A DNA stretch of 64,000 nt from Winogradskyella psychrotolerans (GTDB lineage Bacteria; Bacteroidota; Bacteroidia; Flavobacteriales; Flavobacteriaceae): positions 47,836 through 111,835 of the forward strand of contig NZ_JAHKPN010000046.1 of assembly GCF_018860545.1 (NCBI RefSeq), in the 5' to 3' direction. Under the pieces are notes generated by a model. The model worked only from the letters and a program-made list of their open reading frames with translations. It searched no databases and was not told where the DNA came from. Position 1 is the stretch's first letter. Each line of letters begins with the position of its first letter. This document shows, one piece after another, positions 7,860 to 17,524 of the stretch. Both the position numbers and the translations under genes were made by a program.

Positions 7860-10499
7860 ATGAAAACTTTTTACAATTTAAAGTCTCGGACTTTCTATGT
7901 ATTAACGATTGCATTATTCTCTACAATTAGTGCGATTTCTCAAACGACCTATAATATCCCCAATTTGGATGATATTGATGAACTTGAAGACTTATTTGAA
8001 ACTCTTGAAGCAGGAGATACTGTTATTTTAGCGGACGGAGTTTATGATGATGATGATAGAATTAAGTTTTCACCTACTGCAGGTACTGCGGCTATGCCAA
8101 TAACATTTAGAGCAGAAACTCCTGGTGGAGTTAGATTTACTGGAGGTATGCAATTGAGTATTGGCGGAGATCACGTTGTAGTTGATGGCTTTTATTGGGA
8201 TGGCGGTTTTGGATCTAGCGTTGTCATCGAATTTAGAGATGGAGAAAACTATGCTAATTATAGTACCCTTCAAAATTGTGCAATGGATGGTCTAGCTGTT
8301 GAAAGTCCATCAGCAGGAACAAGTACAAAACATAACTGGGTTATGTTATACGGTACTTATAATACGGTAATTAACTGTTCCTTTATGAATAAGGAAAGTT
8401 CTGGAAATATGATTTTAGTAGAACTTGCTTATAACGCCTATCCTCCTGTGGAAGATGACGAGCCTGAAATAAACACCAGCTGCGATATTGTAGGCCATAC
8501 TATAAGTAATAATTATTTTTATAAGTATGAAAAAATTGATGCGAGTTTATCTAATTCAGGTGATAGTGAAACGATTCGGATAGGTACGAGTTCATATCAA
8601 AATGTAGATAGTAGCGTTATGGTGAGTAATAACTATTTTGTTGAAGCTGATGGTGAAAACGAAATTATTACTAATAAAAGTAAAAATAACTCCTACATCA
8701 ATAATACCTTTAGAAGAAGTAGAGGGTCTTTAGTGCTTCGACATGGTTCTAATGCTACAGTTGAAGGGAATTATTTTTTAGGTGAAAATGTTGATGGCAC
8801 TGGTGGAATCAGAATTGTGGATAGTGAGCATACCATTACAAATAATTATATTCAAGATTGTATCACAGTTGTTGATCAATCCATATGGAATAACGGTATT
8901 ACATTTTTGGGAGGAAGCTCAAACAACTCCGTCCCATGTACATCTGACAATACATCAAGTGATTATCAAAAAGTTGTAGATATTAATGTATCTAACAATA
9001 CCATTATAAATACAAATGCCCCTTTATTTTATAATACCGATAAAGGCTCCACCGACCCAACAGGAATTGTATCGAATAACTTAATTTATTATACGGATGG
9101 CAATTCAAACATAACAGAGATACTCACTGGTGATACAGCGAGTTCATATGCGGATCTTGGTACAACTTTAGAATACTCAGGAAACGTTTATTCAGGAGCT
9201 GCATTAGGTGAAACTAACCTTGGGTTTTCAGAAGAAACGGGAATTGTAGCGACGCCTAATGGTGAGATATTTACATTTTCCGGTCTTGGATCTGAAAATA
9301 AAGGTGCTGATATGGGTATTTACGAACCTACAACTGATGCTATGGTAGGTTATGGCATTGGTGCTTGTTTCTTAAATAATTTAGGTGAAAGTATAATGGA
9401 TGGAGATTGTACTATTGAAATACCAGAATCGTTAACAATTAGTGGTTTATCTGCGCTTGATCCTGGTGCTGGTAGTTATGATGTTTCGGTCAATGCAAAT
9501 GTAAGTTGGTTAGCGGTTTCTAACGATGCTTGGATATCATTAGATGTGAGCTCAGGGACTGGTGATGCCGTAGTTGAAATTTCAGTAACCGAAAATAGTG
9601 ATACTAATAGTAGATCTGGTTCTGTAACATTTACTCAAGACGACGTAACTGATGGTATCGTTAGAATTTTGAACATAACACAAGATGGTGCCGATTTAAC
9701 AGATTTATATGATTTAATTAATACAGGAGTTGAAGGTGAAGATCCTGTCACAATTCATTCGTTTTCTCAACAGGAAGTGGATCTCGATGCTGATCCACCA
9801 AAGACGAATTATGCCTATAATACTTTAGATAAAGATACAGGGACGCAATGGACTGCATCAGATGGTTCAATTCTAGCAGGCGATTTTAAAGGTGATGGTG
9901 AATATGTTATTTTTGATTTAGATGGTGAATATGAACTTGATTTAATACAAATTGCTACAGATGATAAGGCAGATCCTTATGGTATACAATTTTGGGTATC
10001 TACTACAGGAACAGACCCTTCAGATTTTACCATGGTTTTACCAACTACGGCGGATGATTTATTAATTACTACAACTACAGGTACACGAGATGATTTTGAT
10101 CAGTATGAAGTTTCAGTTAATGCACGTTATGTAAAACTCATGAGTTACGGAAGATTCAATACAGCCGGAGACGACAGGGTCAGTGCATGGTCTAATATTA
10201 CTGAAGTAGAGTTTTTCGGTTCTCAAGTGTTATCTGTAAGTGAGGCTGAGATACAAAAGAATGTTTCACTCTATCCAAATCCTGTTAAGAATAATTTAAA
10301 TATTAAAGTTTTAAATAATATTCAAATGGATGATGCTAAACTCTATAGTTTAGATGGTAAATTAATTATGAATATGAAGCTAGAGTCTTCTAATTCGGAA
10401 TTCTCAATAGATCTAACAGAACTAAGTAGTGGAAGCTATATTCTCAACCTTTCAGCTTTAGACGGCACTAATTTTTCTAAATTAATTATAAAAGAATAG
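7860..10499 (+). CDS. Secreted PL6-family alginate lyase with BACON, discoidin and T9SS sorting domains
   Basis: An 879-residue exported polysaccharide lyase. A signal peptide (to about residue 27) is followed by a right-handed parallel beta-helix of the chondroitinase B/PL6 family (about 30-510). The catalytic pair K273 (NKS) and R294 (LRHGSN) is 21 residues apart, as in chondroitinase B (K250/R271) and AlyGC (K220/R241). Then come a BACON-like domain (about 520-610), a discoidin-like F5/8 type C domain (about 630-790), and a type A T9SS sorting domain (SLYPNPVKNNLNIKVL onward). It should cut alginate by beta-elimination outside the cell or at its surface. There is no SusC/SusD pair nearby, so it is an isolated PUL-type enzyme. 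Chondroitin or dermatan as substrate cannot be fully excluded, but the marine flavobacterial context favours alginate. Confidence 0.92.
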   Translation: MKTFYNLKSRTFYVLTIALFSTISAISQTTYNIPNLDDIDELEDLFETLEAGDTVILADGVYDDDDRIKFSPTAGTAAMPITFRAETPGGVRFTGGMQLSIGGDHVVVDGFYWDGGFGSSVVIEFRDGENYANYSTLQNCAMDGLAVESPSAGTSTKHNWVMLYGTYNTVINCSFMNKESSGNMILVELAYNAYPPVEDDEPEINTSCDIVGHTISNNYFYKYEKIDASLSNSGDSETIRIGTSSYQNVDSSVMVSNNYFVEADGENEIITNKSKNNSYINNTFRRSRGSLVLRHGSNATVEGNYFLGENVDGTGGIRIVDSEHTITNNYIQDCITVVDQSIWNNGITFLGGSSNNSVPCTSDNTSSDYQKVVDINVSNNTIINTNAPLFYNTDKGSTDPTGIVSNNLIYYTDGNSNITEILTGDTASSYADLGTTLEYSGNVYSGAALGETNLGFSEETGIVATPNGEIFTFSGLGSENKGADMGIYEPTTDAMVGYGIGACFLNNLGESIMDGDCTIEIPESLTISGLSALDPGAGSYDVSVNANVSWLAVSNDAWISLDVSSGTGDAVVEISVTENSDTNSRSGSVTFTQDDVTDGIVRILNITQDGADLTDLYDLINTGVEGEDPVTIHSFSQQEVDLDADPPKTNYAYNTLDKDTGTQWTASDGSILAGDFKGDGEYVIFDLDGEYELDLIQIATDDKADPYGIQFWVSTTGTDPSDFTMVLPTTADDLLITTTTGTRDDFDQYEVSVNARYVKLMSYGRFNTAGDDRVSAWSNITEVEFFGSQVLSVSEAEIQKNVSLYPNPVKNNLNIKVLNNIQMDDAKLYSLDGKLIMNMKLESSNSEFSIDLTELSSGSYILNLSALDGTNFSKLIIKE

Positions 10500-10530
10500 T
10501 AGCTTAAATTGTTATTATAACAACAAAAAA

Positions 10531-10560
10531 AAGCTCTTACATTTTGTAAGAGCTTTTTTA
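10531..10560. terminator. Bidirectional terminator between PL6 lyase and purL
   Basis: An 11-bp perfect stem (AAGCTCTTACA with TGTAAGAGCTT, loop TTT) has T-runs on both strands between two convergent genes. Confidence 0.9.
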
Positions 10561-10571
10561 TTAGTTTAAGA

Positions 10572-13500
10572 TTATTTGGTAATCCACTTTCTTGCATTCA
10601 CAAAGGCTTCTAACCAAGGCGATACGTCATCTTTTCTATCTTGTGGGTAATTCGCCCAATTCCATTGAAAAATAGAGCGTTCTATATGTGGCATTGTCGC
10701 TAAATGGCGTCCGGTTTTATCGCAAAGCATTGCGGTATTAAAATCAGAACCGTTAGGATTTGCAGGATATTCCGCATAACCATATTTAGCAACAATATTG
10801 TATTTGTCTTCTGCATATGGAAGCTTAAATTTGCCTTCACCATGAGAAATCCAAACCCCTAAAGTACTTCCGGCTAAACTAGAGAGCATTACCGAATTAT
10901 TCTCTTGAATCTTAACCGATGTAAAGCCACTCTCATGTTTATGTGAATCGTTATAAGTCATTTTACCGTGAATCTCGTGCTCTGGATTAACGAGGTCTAG
11001 TTCCATCCAAAGTTGGCAACCATTACAAATACCAACAGACAATGTATCTTCACGCTTAAAGAAATCATTAATCACTTTATTGGCTTTCTCATTGTATTTT
11101 ATAGCTCCAGCCCAACCTTTCGCTGAACCTAAAACATCAGAATTACTAAAACCACCAACGGCTCCTAAAAACTGAATATCTTCTAAGGTTTCTCTGCCAG
11201 AAATTAAATCCGTCATATGCACATCCTTCACATCAAAACCCGCTAAATACATGGCATTTGCCATTTCTCGCTCTGAATTTGAACCTTTTTCTCTAAGAAT
11301 GGCTGCTTTTGGTCTAGAATTAGGTGTGCCAATACTATCCTTTAACTGGCCTGTAAAATGATTTGGGAACGTAAAGTCTAATGCTTGATGTTTATAATTA
11401 TCAAAGCGGTCTTTAGCTAATCCATTTGCCGTTTGTTTTTGGTCGAGTAGGTAAGAGGTTTTAAACCACATATCTCGCAATCTTGAAACGGTCATCGTAA
11501 AGACTTGGTCATTATTAATAATGCCTAAAACATCACTTTCAGTGACTTTACCTAGTTTATGAAATGTAATATCTGCATTTGATAACGCCGTTTCAATAGT
11601 GTCATCACTTTCAGCTTGAATTACGATACCAGCATTTTCAGCAAAGAGCACTTTAAAGGCATCTTTTTCGTTTAGGCTTGTAATATCTAACTCAGCTCCT
11701 AAATTAGTATCAGCAAAACATAATTCTAATAAAGTGGTAATTAATCCACCAGAAGCCACATCGTGACCTGCAACAATTTGATTGTCTTTTATTAAATCTT
11801 GAATGGTATTAAATACCGTTTTTACGTACGTTGCACTTTTAATATTAGGAGTGGTATTTCCTATTTTATTGTTGATTTGCGCAAAAGAACTTCCACCTAA
11901 TTCATAAGAATCTTGAGAAATATTGATGTAGTATATGGATCCTTTTCCTTTTTTGAAAACGGGTTCTACAACTTTAGTAATATCATTACAATTAGCGGCG
12001 GCAGAAATAATCACGGTTCCAGGAGAAATGACATCACCATCAGGATATTTCTGTTTCATGGATAATGAATCTTTTCCTGTTGGTACATTAATACCTAAGT
12101 CGATTGAAAATTCTGAGATCGCTTTTACAGCCTCATATAAACGTGCATCTTCACCTTCATTTTTACAAGGCCACATCCAGTTGGCAGATAAGGATACACT
12201 TTTTATGCCATCTTTAAGAGGTGCCCACATAATGTTAGTTAAAGCTTCCGCTATTGAATTGCGACTACCAGCTTCCGGATTAATTAATCCTGAAATAGGT
12301 GAGTGTCCAATTGATGTTGCAATACCTTCTTTACCTTTAAAGTCGAGTGCCATAACTCCAACATTATTTAAAGGGATTTGTAATGGTCCAACACATTGCT
12401 GTTTGGCTACTTTACCACCAACACAACGGTCTACTTTATTTGTTAACCAATCTTTAGAGGCAACGGCTTCAAGTTGTAACACTTGGTCTAAATAGTCGTA
12501 GAAATTTTTAGTGTTATACGAAATTCCAGAATATTCCTTTTCAACCGTAACATCATTCATTATAGTTTTAGGAGAGCTCCCAAACATATCCTCTAAGGCT
12601 AAATCCATTGGCTTCTGGCCTGTCATTTTAGACTCAAAAGTAAATCGGTGTTTTCCGGTGACTTCACCAACATCGTAAATAGGAGACCGTTCTCTGTCTG
12701 CTATTTTATGTAAGGTATCTAAATGTTTGTCACCAATAACTAATCCCATACGTTCTTGAGATTCGTTACCAATAATTTCTTTAGCCGACAATGTTGGATC
12801 ACCAACAGGTAATTTATCTAAATCGATGTTTCCACCAGTATCTTCAACAAGTTCTGATAAACAATTTAAGTGTCCACCTGCTCCATGATCGTGAATAGAA
12901 ACAATAAAATTTTCATCACTTTCTACCATGCCACGAACGGCATTTGCAGCACGTTTTTGCATTTCTGGGTTAGATCGTTGTACCGCATTTAACTCAATAC
13001 CTGATGCCAAAGCACCAGTGTCTGCAGAAGAAACCGCAGCTCCTCCCATACCAATTCTATAATTATCACCGCCGAGGATGACGATTTTATCGCCTTCTTT
13101 CGGAACATCTTTCAAGGCTTGGTCGGCTTTTCCATAACCAATTCCACCAGCTTGCATAATCACTTTATCGTAACCAATTTTACCGTTGGTATCTTGGTGT
13201 TCAAAAGTTAAAACAGATCCGCATATTAACGGTTGACCAAATTTATTTCCAAAATCAGAGGCTCCATTACTGGCTTTAATCAAAATATCCATTGGAGTTT
13301 GGTATAACCATTTGCGCTCAGGAAATGCTTTTTCCCAAGGACGCTCGTCGTTTAATCTTGAATATGAGGTCATGTAAACTGCAGTACCAGCTAAAGGTAA
13401 AGAGCCTTTTCCGCCAGCTAATCGATCTCTAATTTCTCCACCGGATCCTGTTGCAGCACCATTAAATGGTTCAACGGTTGTTGGGAAATTATGCGTTTCA

Positions 13501-14237
13501 GCTTTTAGTGAAATTACAGATTCGTAATCTTTTGTGGTATAATAATCTGGGATGTCAGCACGTTGTGGCGCAAATTGCTCAACAACTGGTCCTTTTATAA
13601 AAGCGACGTTATCTTTATATGCCGAAACAATATCGTTGGGATTTTGCTTAGAGGTTTCTTTAATGAGTTTGAAAAGTGATGTTTCCTTTTCTTTACCATC
13701 TATAACAAAGGTGCCGTTGAATATTTTATGACGACAGTGTTCTGAGTTGACTTGAGAAAATCCAAAAACTTCAGAATCCGTTAATGGTCGCCCTATTTTA
13801 TTGGATACGCTTTCAAGGTATTCCACCTCTTCGTCGCTAAGCGATAACCCTTCTTGTTGATTGTATTCAGAAATGTTTTCAATATTAAGAATAGCTTCAG
13901 GTTGAATATCGATTTTAAAAATATCTTGATTCAAACTTGAAAACTTTTCAGAAATCATAGGGTCAAAATCCTTAAAATCTTCAGATATTGAAGTAAACTC
14001 TTCAATTCTTATAATATCTGAAATACCCATGTTTTGTGTGATTTCTACAGCATTGGTACTCCATGGAGTAATCATTGCAGCTCGTGGTCCAACAAAAAAA
14101 GCATCGAGAGATGCTTGTTCTATTTTTGGTTGGTCGCCAAATAACCATGTCAATTTTGACATGGTTTCTGTTGATAATTCTTTTGTGGCTTGAACAGCAA
14201 ATACTTTGCTGTTTTGGTTTCCGAAGAAATGAATCAT
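10572..14237 (-). CDS. purL: Phosphoribosylformylglycinamidine synthase, single-chain
   Basis: A 1221-residue purine-biosynthesis enzyme that turns FGAR, glutamine and ATP into FGAM. It is the large single-chain form: N-terminal PurS-like region, two AIR-synthase-like halves (ETHNFPTTVEPFNGAATGSGGEIRD in the first; SLSANWMWPC in the second), and a C-terminal glutaminase domain. The glutaminase triad is visible as C1074 in GICNGCQ and H1184/E1186 in MPHIER. The gene stands alone; a -7-like TAAATTTG lies at 14280-14273 on the minus strand, 36 nt before the ATG. Nothing is unusual about its length or motifs. Confidence 0.97.
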   Translation of the reverse strand: MIHFFGNQNSKVFAVQATKELSTETMSKLTWLFGDQPKIEQASLDAFFVGPRAAMITPWSTNAVEITQNMGISDIIRIEEFTSISEDFKDFDPMISEKFSSLNQDIFKIDIQPEAILNIENISEYNQQEGLSLSDEEVEYLESVSNKIGRPLTDSEVFGFSQVNSEHCRHKIFNGTFVIDGKEKETSLFKLIKETSKQNPNDIVSAYKDNVAFIKGPVVEQFAPQRADIPDYYTTKDYESVISLKAETHNFPTTVEPFNGAATGSGGEIRDRLAGGKGSLPLAGTAVYMTSYSRLNDERPWEKAFPERKWLYQTPMDILIKASNGASDFGNKFGQPLICGSVLTFEHQDTNGKIGYDKVIMQAGGIGYGKADQALKDVPKEGDKIVILGGDNYRIGMGGAAVSSADTGALASGIELNAVQRSNPEMQKRAANAVRGMVESDENFIVSIHDHGAGGHLNCLSELVEDTGGNIDLDKLPVGDPTLSAKEIIGNESQERMGLVIGDKHLDTLHKIADRERSPIYDVGEVTGKHRFTFESKMTGQKPMDLALEDMFGSSPKTIMNDVTVEKEYSGISYNTKNFYDYLDQVLQLEAVASKDWLTNKVDRCVGGKVAKQQCVGPLQIPLNNVGVMALDFKGKEGIATSIGHSPISGLINPEAGSRNSIAEALTNIMWAPLKDGIKSVSLSANWMWPCKNEGEDARLYEAVKAISEFSIDLGINVPTGKDSLSMKQKYPDGDVISPGTVIISAAANCNDITKVVEPVFKKGKGSIYYINISQDSYELGGSSFAQINNKIGNTTPNIKSATYVKTVFNTIQDLIKDNQIVAGHDVASGGLITTLLELCFADTNLGAELDITSLNEKDAFKVLFAENAGIVIQAESDDTIETALSNADITFHKLGKVTESDVLGIINNDQVFTMTVSRLRDMWFKTSYLLDQKQTANGLAKDRFDNYKHQALDFTFPNHFTGQLKDSIGTPNSRPKAAILREKGSNSEREMANAMYLAGFDVKDVHMTDLISGRETLEDIQFLGAVGGFSNSDVLGSAKGWAGAIKYNEKANKVINDFFKREDTLSVGICNGCQLWMELDLVNPEHEIHGKMTYNDSHKHESGFTSVKIQENNSVMLSSLAGSTLGVWISHGEGKFKLPYAEDKYNIVAKYGYAEYPANPNGSDFNTAMLCDKTGRHLATMPHIERSIFQWNWANYPQDRKDDVSPWLEAFVNARKWITK

Positions 14238-14351
14238 TTATGTGGTGTATTTGAGTTGTGTTTAGTAAAATGCAAATTTACTTTTTTTATACGTTATATA
14301 ACTTATAATCTAGTATTGAAAATTAGGAGTTGTTCACGATGTTTTAAACAT

Positions 14352-14378
14352 AAAAAAAAGCGGCTCATGGAGCCGCTT
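14352..14378 (-). terminator. Terminator downstream of endonuclease I gene
   Basis: A perfect 9-bp GC-rich stem AAGCGGCTC/GAGCCGCTT (14358-14366 and 14370-14378) with loop ATG is followed on the minus strand by a T-run (complement of 14352-14357). It is 22 bp beyond the stop at 14401. Confidence 0.9.
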
Positions 14379-14400
14379 CGTTTAATAGGTCTAGTTACAA

Positions 14401-15489
14401 TTAGTGTTTAACCAATCTTTTGGTCTGACTTCCGTTTTCAGAATTTAATTTTATGATATAAACTCCTTTGGTTAATTCAGAGATATTTAATTTGGTTTGA
14501 TTTGTTGTGATGTTTTGAACGGTTATTTTTTTACCTAAAATATCATAAACTTCAGCGACAAGTGTTTGATTGGATAAGATTGTTACTTCATTACCATTGG
14601 CAGGATTAGGAAATAGCTTAATACGATCTTGTTGTACGTCTGTAACTGATAAATCTTCCCATCTGTTTTGGGCTTCAGGTCCTCCCCAAATGACAGTCGC
14701 TAAATAAGGATTGTCTATAAAAGGGTTTCTATTGCCTTGAGCAAACTCATTACTTGCATTTCCGTGATATGCGTTTCTCACATCTTCTAAACCACCTTCA
14801 ACTACTGGGTCTTCAGCATTCCATTGTAAAAACATATCAATCATATCATCAGGTGTAGAAGCGCTACTGCCAAAACCAACATTTGTTGGTAAGCATCGCT
14901 CACCGTAACGCAGATACATGTACATAATAATTCTAGCACAGTCACCTTTCCATTCATCTCCAGGATACCAGCCACCATTAGTTGCACCAGATTCACCATT
15001 AGTAAATTCACCCGTGGCTTTATCTGAAAACCATAGACTTCCGCGTTGCCCATTTCTTTGTACATCACTAGGTCTCAACATTTGTGCATCAGAACCAGGA
15101 CCAGAAGTGCCTAAATTAGGGTTTCCTAAGGATTTTGGGTAAACATGTTCTCTGTTCCAATCTCCAACATTTCCTCCATTTTCAAACTTTCCTCTAGTCC
15201 GGTCAGTCGTTATGCTACCATCAGTATCATTATATCCATAAAGTAAAATTACATTATCTGAGTTGTTTGGGTCTAAATCTGTGATTCTTGACGCATCCCA
15301 AACATCACTGTAGCTTAAATAGTTAACGTGTTTGTCTTCCGTAACATCTATTAAATCATTCTTTAAAGAGATACCTGTAGTAGAAAAATCAACATTGCTA
15401 TAATACGATTCTAATTCAGTTGGTGGAGCTAATTGCGCAAATGCAAAAGAGGTTACAAATGCTAAGAGTAAAGTGTAAAAGTGTTTCAT
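14401..15489 (-). CDS. Secreted endonuclease I family nuclease with T9SS sorting domain
   Basis: A 362-residue exported nuclease. A signal peptide ends near FAFAQ (residue 19), then the His-Me-finger endonuclease I domain (about 25-270) carries the catalytic motif DWNREHVYPKS with H115. The C-terminal 75 residues (KLFPNPANGNEVTI ... GVYIIKLNS ... KRLVKH) are a type A T9SS sorting domain, so the enzyme should be released or anchored outside the outer membrane. It probably degrades extracellular DNA for nutrients. A longer paralogue lies 224 bp upstream with H115 at the same residue number. A -7-like TACCTTTG is at 15565-15558. Confidence 0.92.
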   Translation of the reverse strand: MKHFYTLLLAFVTSFAFAQLAPPTELESYYSNVDFSTTGISLKNDLIDVTEDKHVNYLSYSDVWDASRITDLDPNNSDNVILLYGYNDTDGSITTDRTRGKFENGGNVGDWNREHVYPKSLGNPNLGTSGPGSDAQMLRPSDVQRNGQRGSLWFSDKATGEFTNGESGATNGGWYPGDEWKGDCARIIMYMYLRYGERCLPTNVGFGSSASTPDDMIDMFLQWNAEDPVVEGGLEDVRNAYHGNASNEFAQGNRNPFIDNPYLATVIWGGPEAQNRWEDLSVTDVQQDRIKLFPNPANGNEVTILSNQTLVAEVYDILGKKITVQNITTNQTKLNISELTKGVYIIKLNSENGSQTKRLVKH

Positions 15490-15713
15490 TAATTTTAATT
15501 TTTTAGAATAATGACAAGAAGAATTCGTAGCGAGTGAATTCCTAGGTTTGTCTAGAGCAAAGGTAAATAAAAATAGAGATTAGCTGTTTTTTTAACATTT
15601 CACTAAGTGCCGCTCTTTACGTGTTGTAAATGATGATTTTAAGTGTGAAAAAAGTAGCTACACTTCGACTATGGTCATTGTGCAACTGCTTTTTGTATTA
15701 AGAAGTCTTAAGT
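15490..15713. other. Intergenic gap between the two endonuclease I genes
   Basis: 224 bp without an ORF. The right half carries no clear hairpin; the left half holds the -7-like TACCTTTG (minus, 15565-15558) for the downstream nuclease gene. I see no RNA gene. Confidence 0.4.
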
Positions 15714-17501
15714 TTATTGTTTAATCAGCTTTTTAGTTACTGTTGAATCTCCTTGAGTCATTTTAACAATATAAAGTCCAGTTTTTAAAGCCTGAAGATT
15801 TAAATCACTAGTTTTATTGATGTGGGTTGTAAATACACGCTTTCCAAGAATATCAAAAATTTCAATAGTTGTCGTAATATCAGATTTTAAATCTACAGTT
15901 ATATTATTTTTAACTGGGTTAGGGTACAGATTTATATCCTCTAAACGATAGTCAGCTACCGAAAGTAAACCACATGTCCATGATAAATTATCAAACATCA
16001 CTCTATTTGATGTTGTACTATTATTGTTAATGACTAAGGATGTTACAGAATTTACATTAACCTCAATTGTTGTCGTTATAGGGTCGTCTCCGTAAGGAAT
16101 TGTGCCTACAACATTTCCATTTACAATGAGGTCAAAAGTACCCGTTGATCCACCAAAGACGCGTTGCGTAGTCACTGTGAATTGCTCTACAAAATCAAAA
16201 TAGTCACTAATATTTGTGGCCTCCAATTGGCCATTTCTAACGGTTATAGCTCTGTTATCTAAGGTCTGATCAGTTCTAGCATCTGTTGCGCTCCATATAA
16301 TTCCAAGATCGTCGGTCCAGGTGACATCAGTGTATGAGCCAGCAGAAGCTCCCATATTTTCACAAGTTACAGTAATGCAGTTTAAGTCAGGATTTTCATT
16401 TTCTAATGTTGTTTCACAAGATTCATTGCTAGGATCTGATTCATTTCCTGCCGCATCTTTAGCCACAACTGTAAAACAAAAGTTAACATCTGGAAGTAAA
16501 TTTGTTTTAGTCGCAGAGGTCGTGTTAGAGCTAAACGCAAAATTGCCATCCATATAAATATCGTAAGTTGTAACGCCTATGTTGTCGGTAGCTGCGTCCC
16601 AACTTAAATCAATAGTACTATCCGTAGGATTTGAAGTTACTAAATTGGTGGGAGTTGAAGGGGTTTCTGTATCTGGAGTTGGATTCCAAATCATATTCAC
16701 ATATTCAGGATGATCTACAAAAGGATTTGCATTACCTTGAAAATTATAGGCAGCATCATTTCTATCTCGCTCGGTTTGATCTACGGGATCAATATTGTTG
16801 TGCCAATCTAATAACATATCCACAGCCCAATCTTCTAATGCTTGGTTTTCGGTGCCATTAAACATTTCAAAACTGGCATAACCATCAACATTATCTTGAT
16901 AACGTGTTACAAAATAAAGTATGGCTCTAGCAATATCTCCTTTAAACTCATCTAGAGGTTCGAAAACAGTGCCTGAATATCCTGATACATTACTGGATCC
17001 TAGTTTAGATCCATTTAGTGATGTCCAAGTTGCAGATCCAACAGTACCAAATGGAAAATTATCTCTTTTACCATTGGCATAACCATCACTTGGGACCACA
17101 TGGTGAATATCATTTTTCATTGGAGATGCGCTTCCAAAAGAGCTCTGTGGTACGATATGCTCACGGTTGTAACAATCAGATTCAGCACCATAGTTTCCAC
17201 ATTGGTTAGTGCCAAGTGTAAACGTATAAGGATCTGTGCCGTTAGGGTTTTCAGTATAGTACATTAAAAGTGTGCCATCATTTTCATAACCGGTTTCTGC
17301 GATATTGTCAATAAACGCTGTAGCATAGCCTGTATATAATTCGCCATAGCCTTGATCATCATGACCATTAGTAATAATAGTTTTTAATTCAGTTTTTAAA
17401 TCAAAACCAGTTAGGCCATTAGCACTATCATAATAATTAGAAGGGATTTGGGCAAATCCAATACTTGACACTAATAAGAGTAATAGGTAGATGTGTTTCA
17501 T
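15714..17501 (-). CDS. Secreted endonuclease I with fibronectin III and T9SS sorting domains
   Basis: A 595-residue exported nuclease. Signal peptide to about residue 18 (SIGFAQ), endonuclease I domain to about 270 with YNREHIVPQS (H115) and HHVVPSDGYANGKRDN. A fibronectin type III domain (about 280-370: PSTPTNLVTSNPTDSTIDLS ... FCFTVVAKDAAGNES) is followed by a beta-sandwich region of about 130 residues (GASAGSYTDVTWTDD ... SNRVMFDNLSW), perhaps a binding module, and a T9SS type A domain (NLYPNPVKNNITVDL). The extra domains suggest binding to a surface or to DNA-rich matrix. It stops 225 bp before the shorter paralogue, so the two could be separately transcribed. Confidence 0.9.
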   Translation of the reverse strand: MKHIYLLLLLVSSIGFAQIPSNYYDSANGLTGFDLKTELKTIITNGHDDQGYGELYTGYATAFIDNIAETGYENDGTLLMYYTENPNGTDPYTFTLGTNQCGNYGAESDCYNREHIVPQSSFGSASPMKNDIHHVVPSDGYANGKRDNFPFGTVGSATWTSLNGSKLGSSNVSGYSGTVFEPLDEFKGDIARAILYFVTRYQDNVDGYASFEMFNGTENQALEDWAVDMLLDWHNNIDPVDQTERDRNDAAYNFQGNANPFVDHPEYVNMIWNPTPDTETPSTPTNLVTSNPTDSTIDLSWDAATDNIGVTTYDIYMDGNFAFSSNTTSATKTNLLPDVNFCFTVVAKDAAGNESDPSNESCETTLENENPDLNCITVTCENMGASAGSYTDVTWTDDLGIIWSATDARTDQTLDNRAITVRNGQLEATNISDYFDFVEQFTVTTQRVFGGSTGTFDLIVNGNVVGTIPYGDDPITTTIEVNVNSVTSLVINNNSTTSNRVMFDNLSWTCGLLSVADYRLEDINLYPNPVKNNITVDLKSDITTTIEIFDILGKRVFTTHINKTSDLNLQALKTGLYIVKMTQGDSTVTKKLIKQ

Positions 17502-17524
17502 ACGTATTGATATAATAAATTAGT

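Noticed and set aside
11935..12495. 186-codon plus-strand frame opposite purL
   Set aside because: It is the antisense shadow of a strongly conserved coding region; no signal or family likeness.
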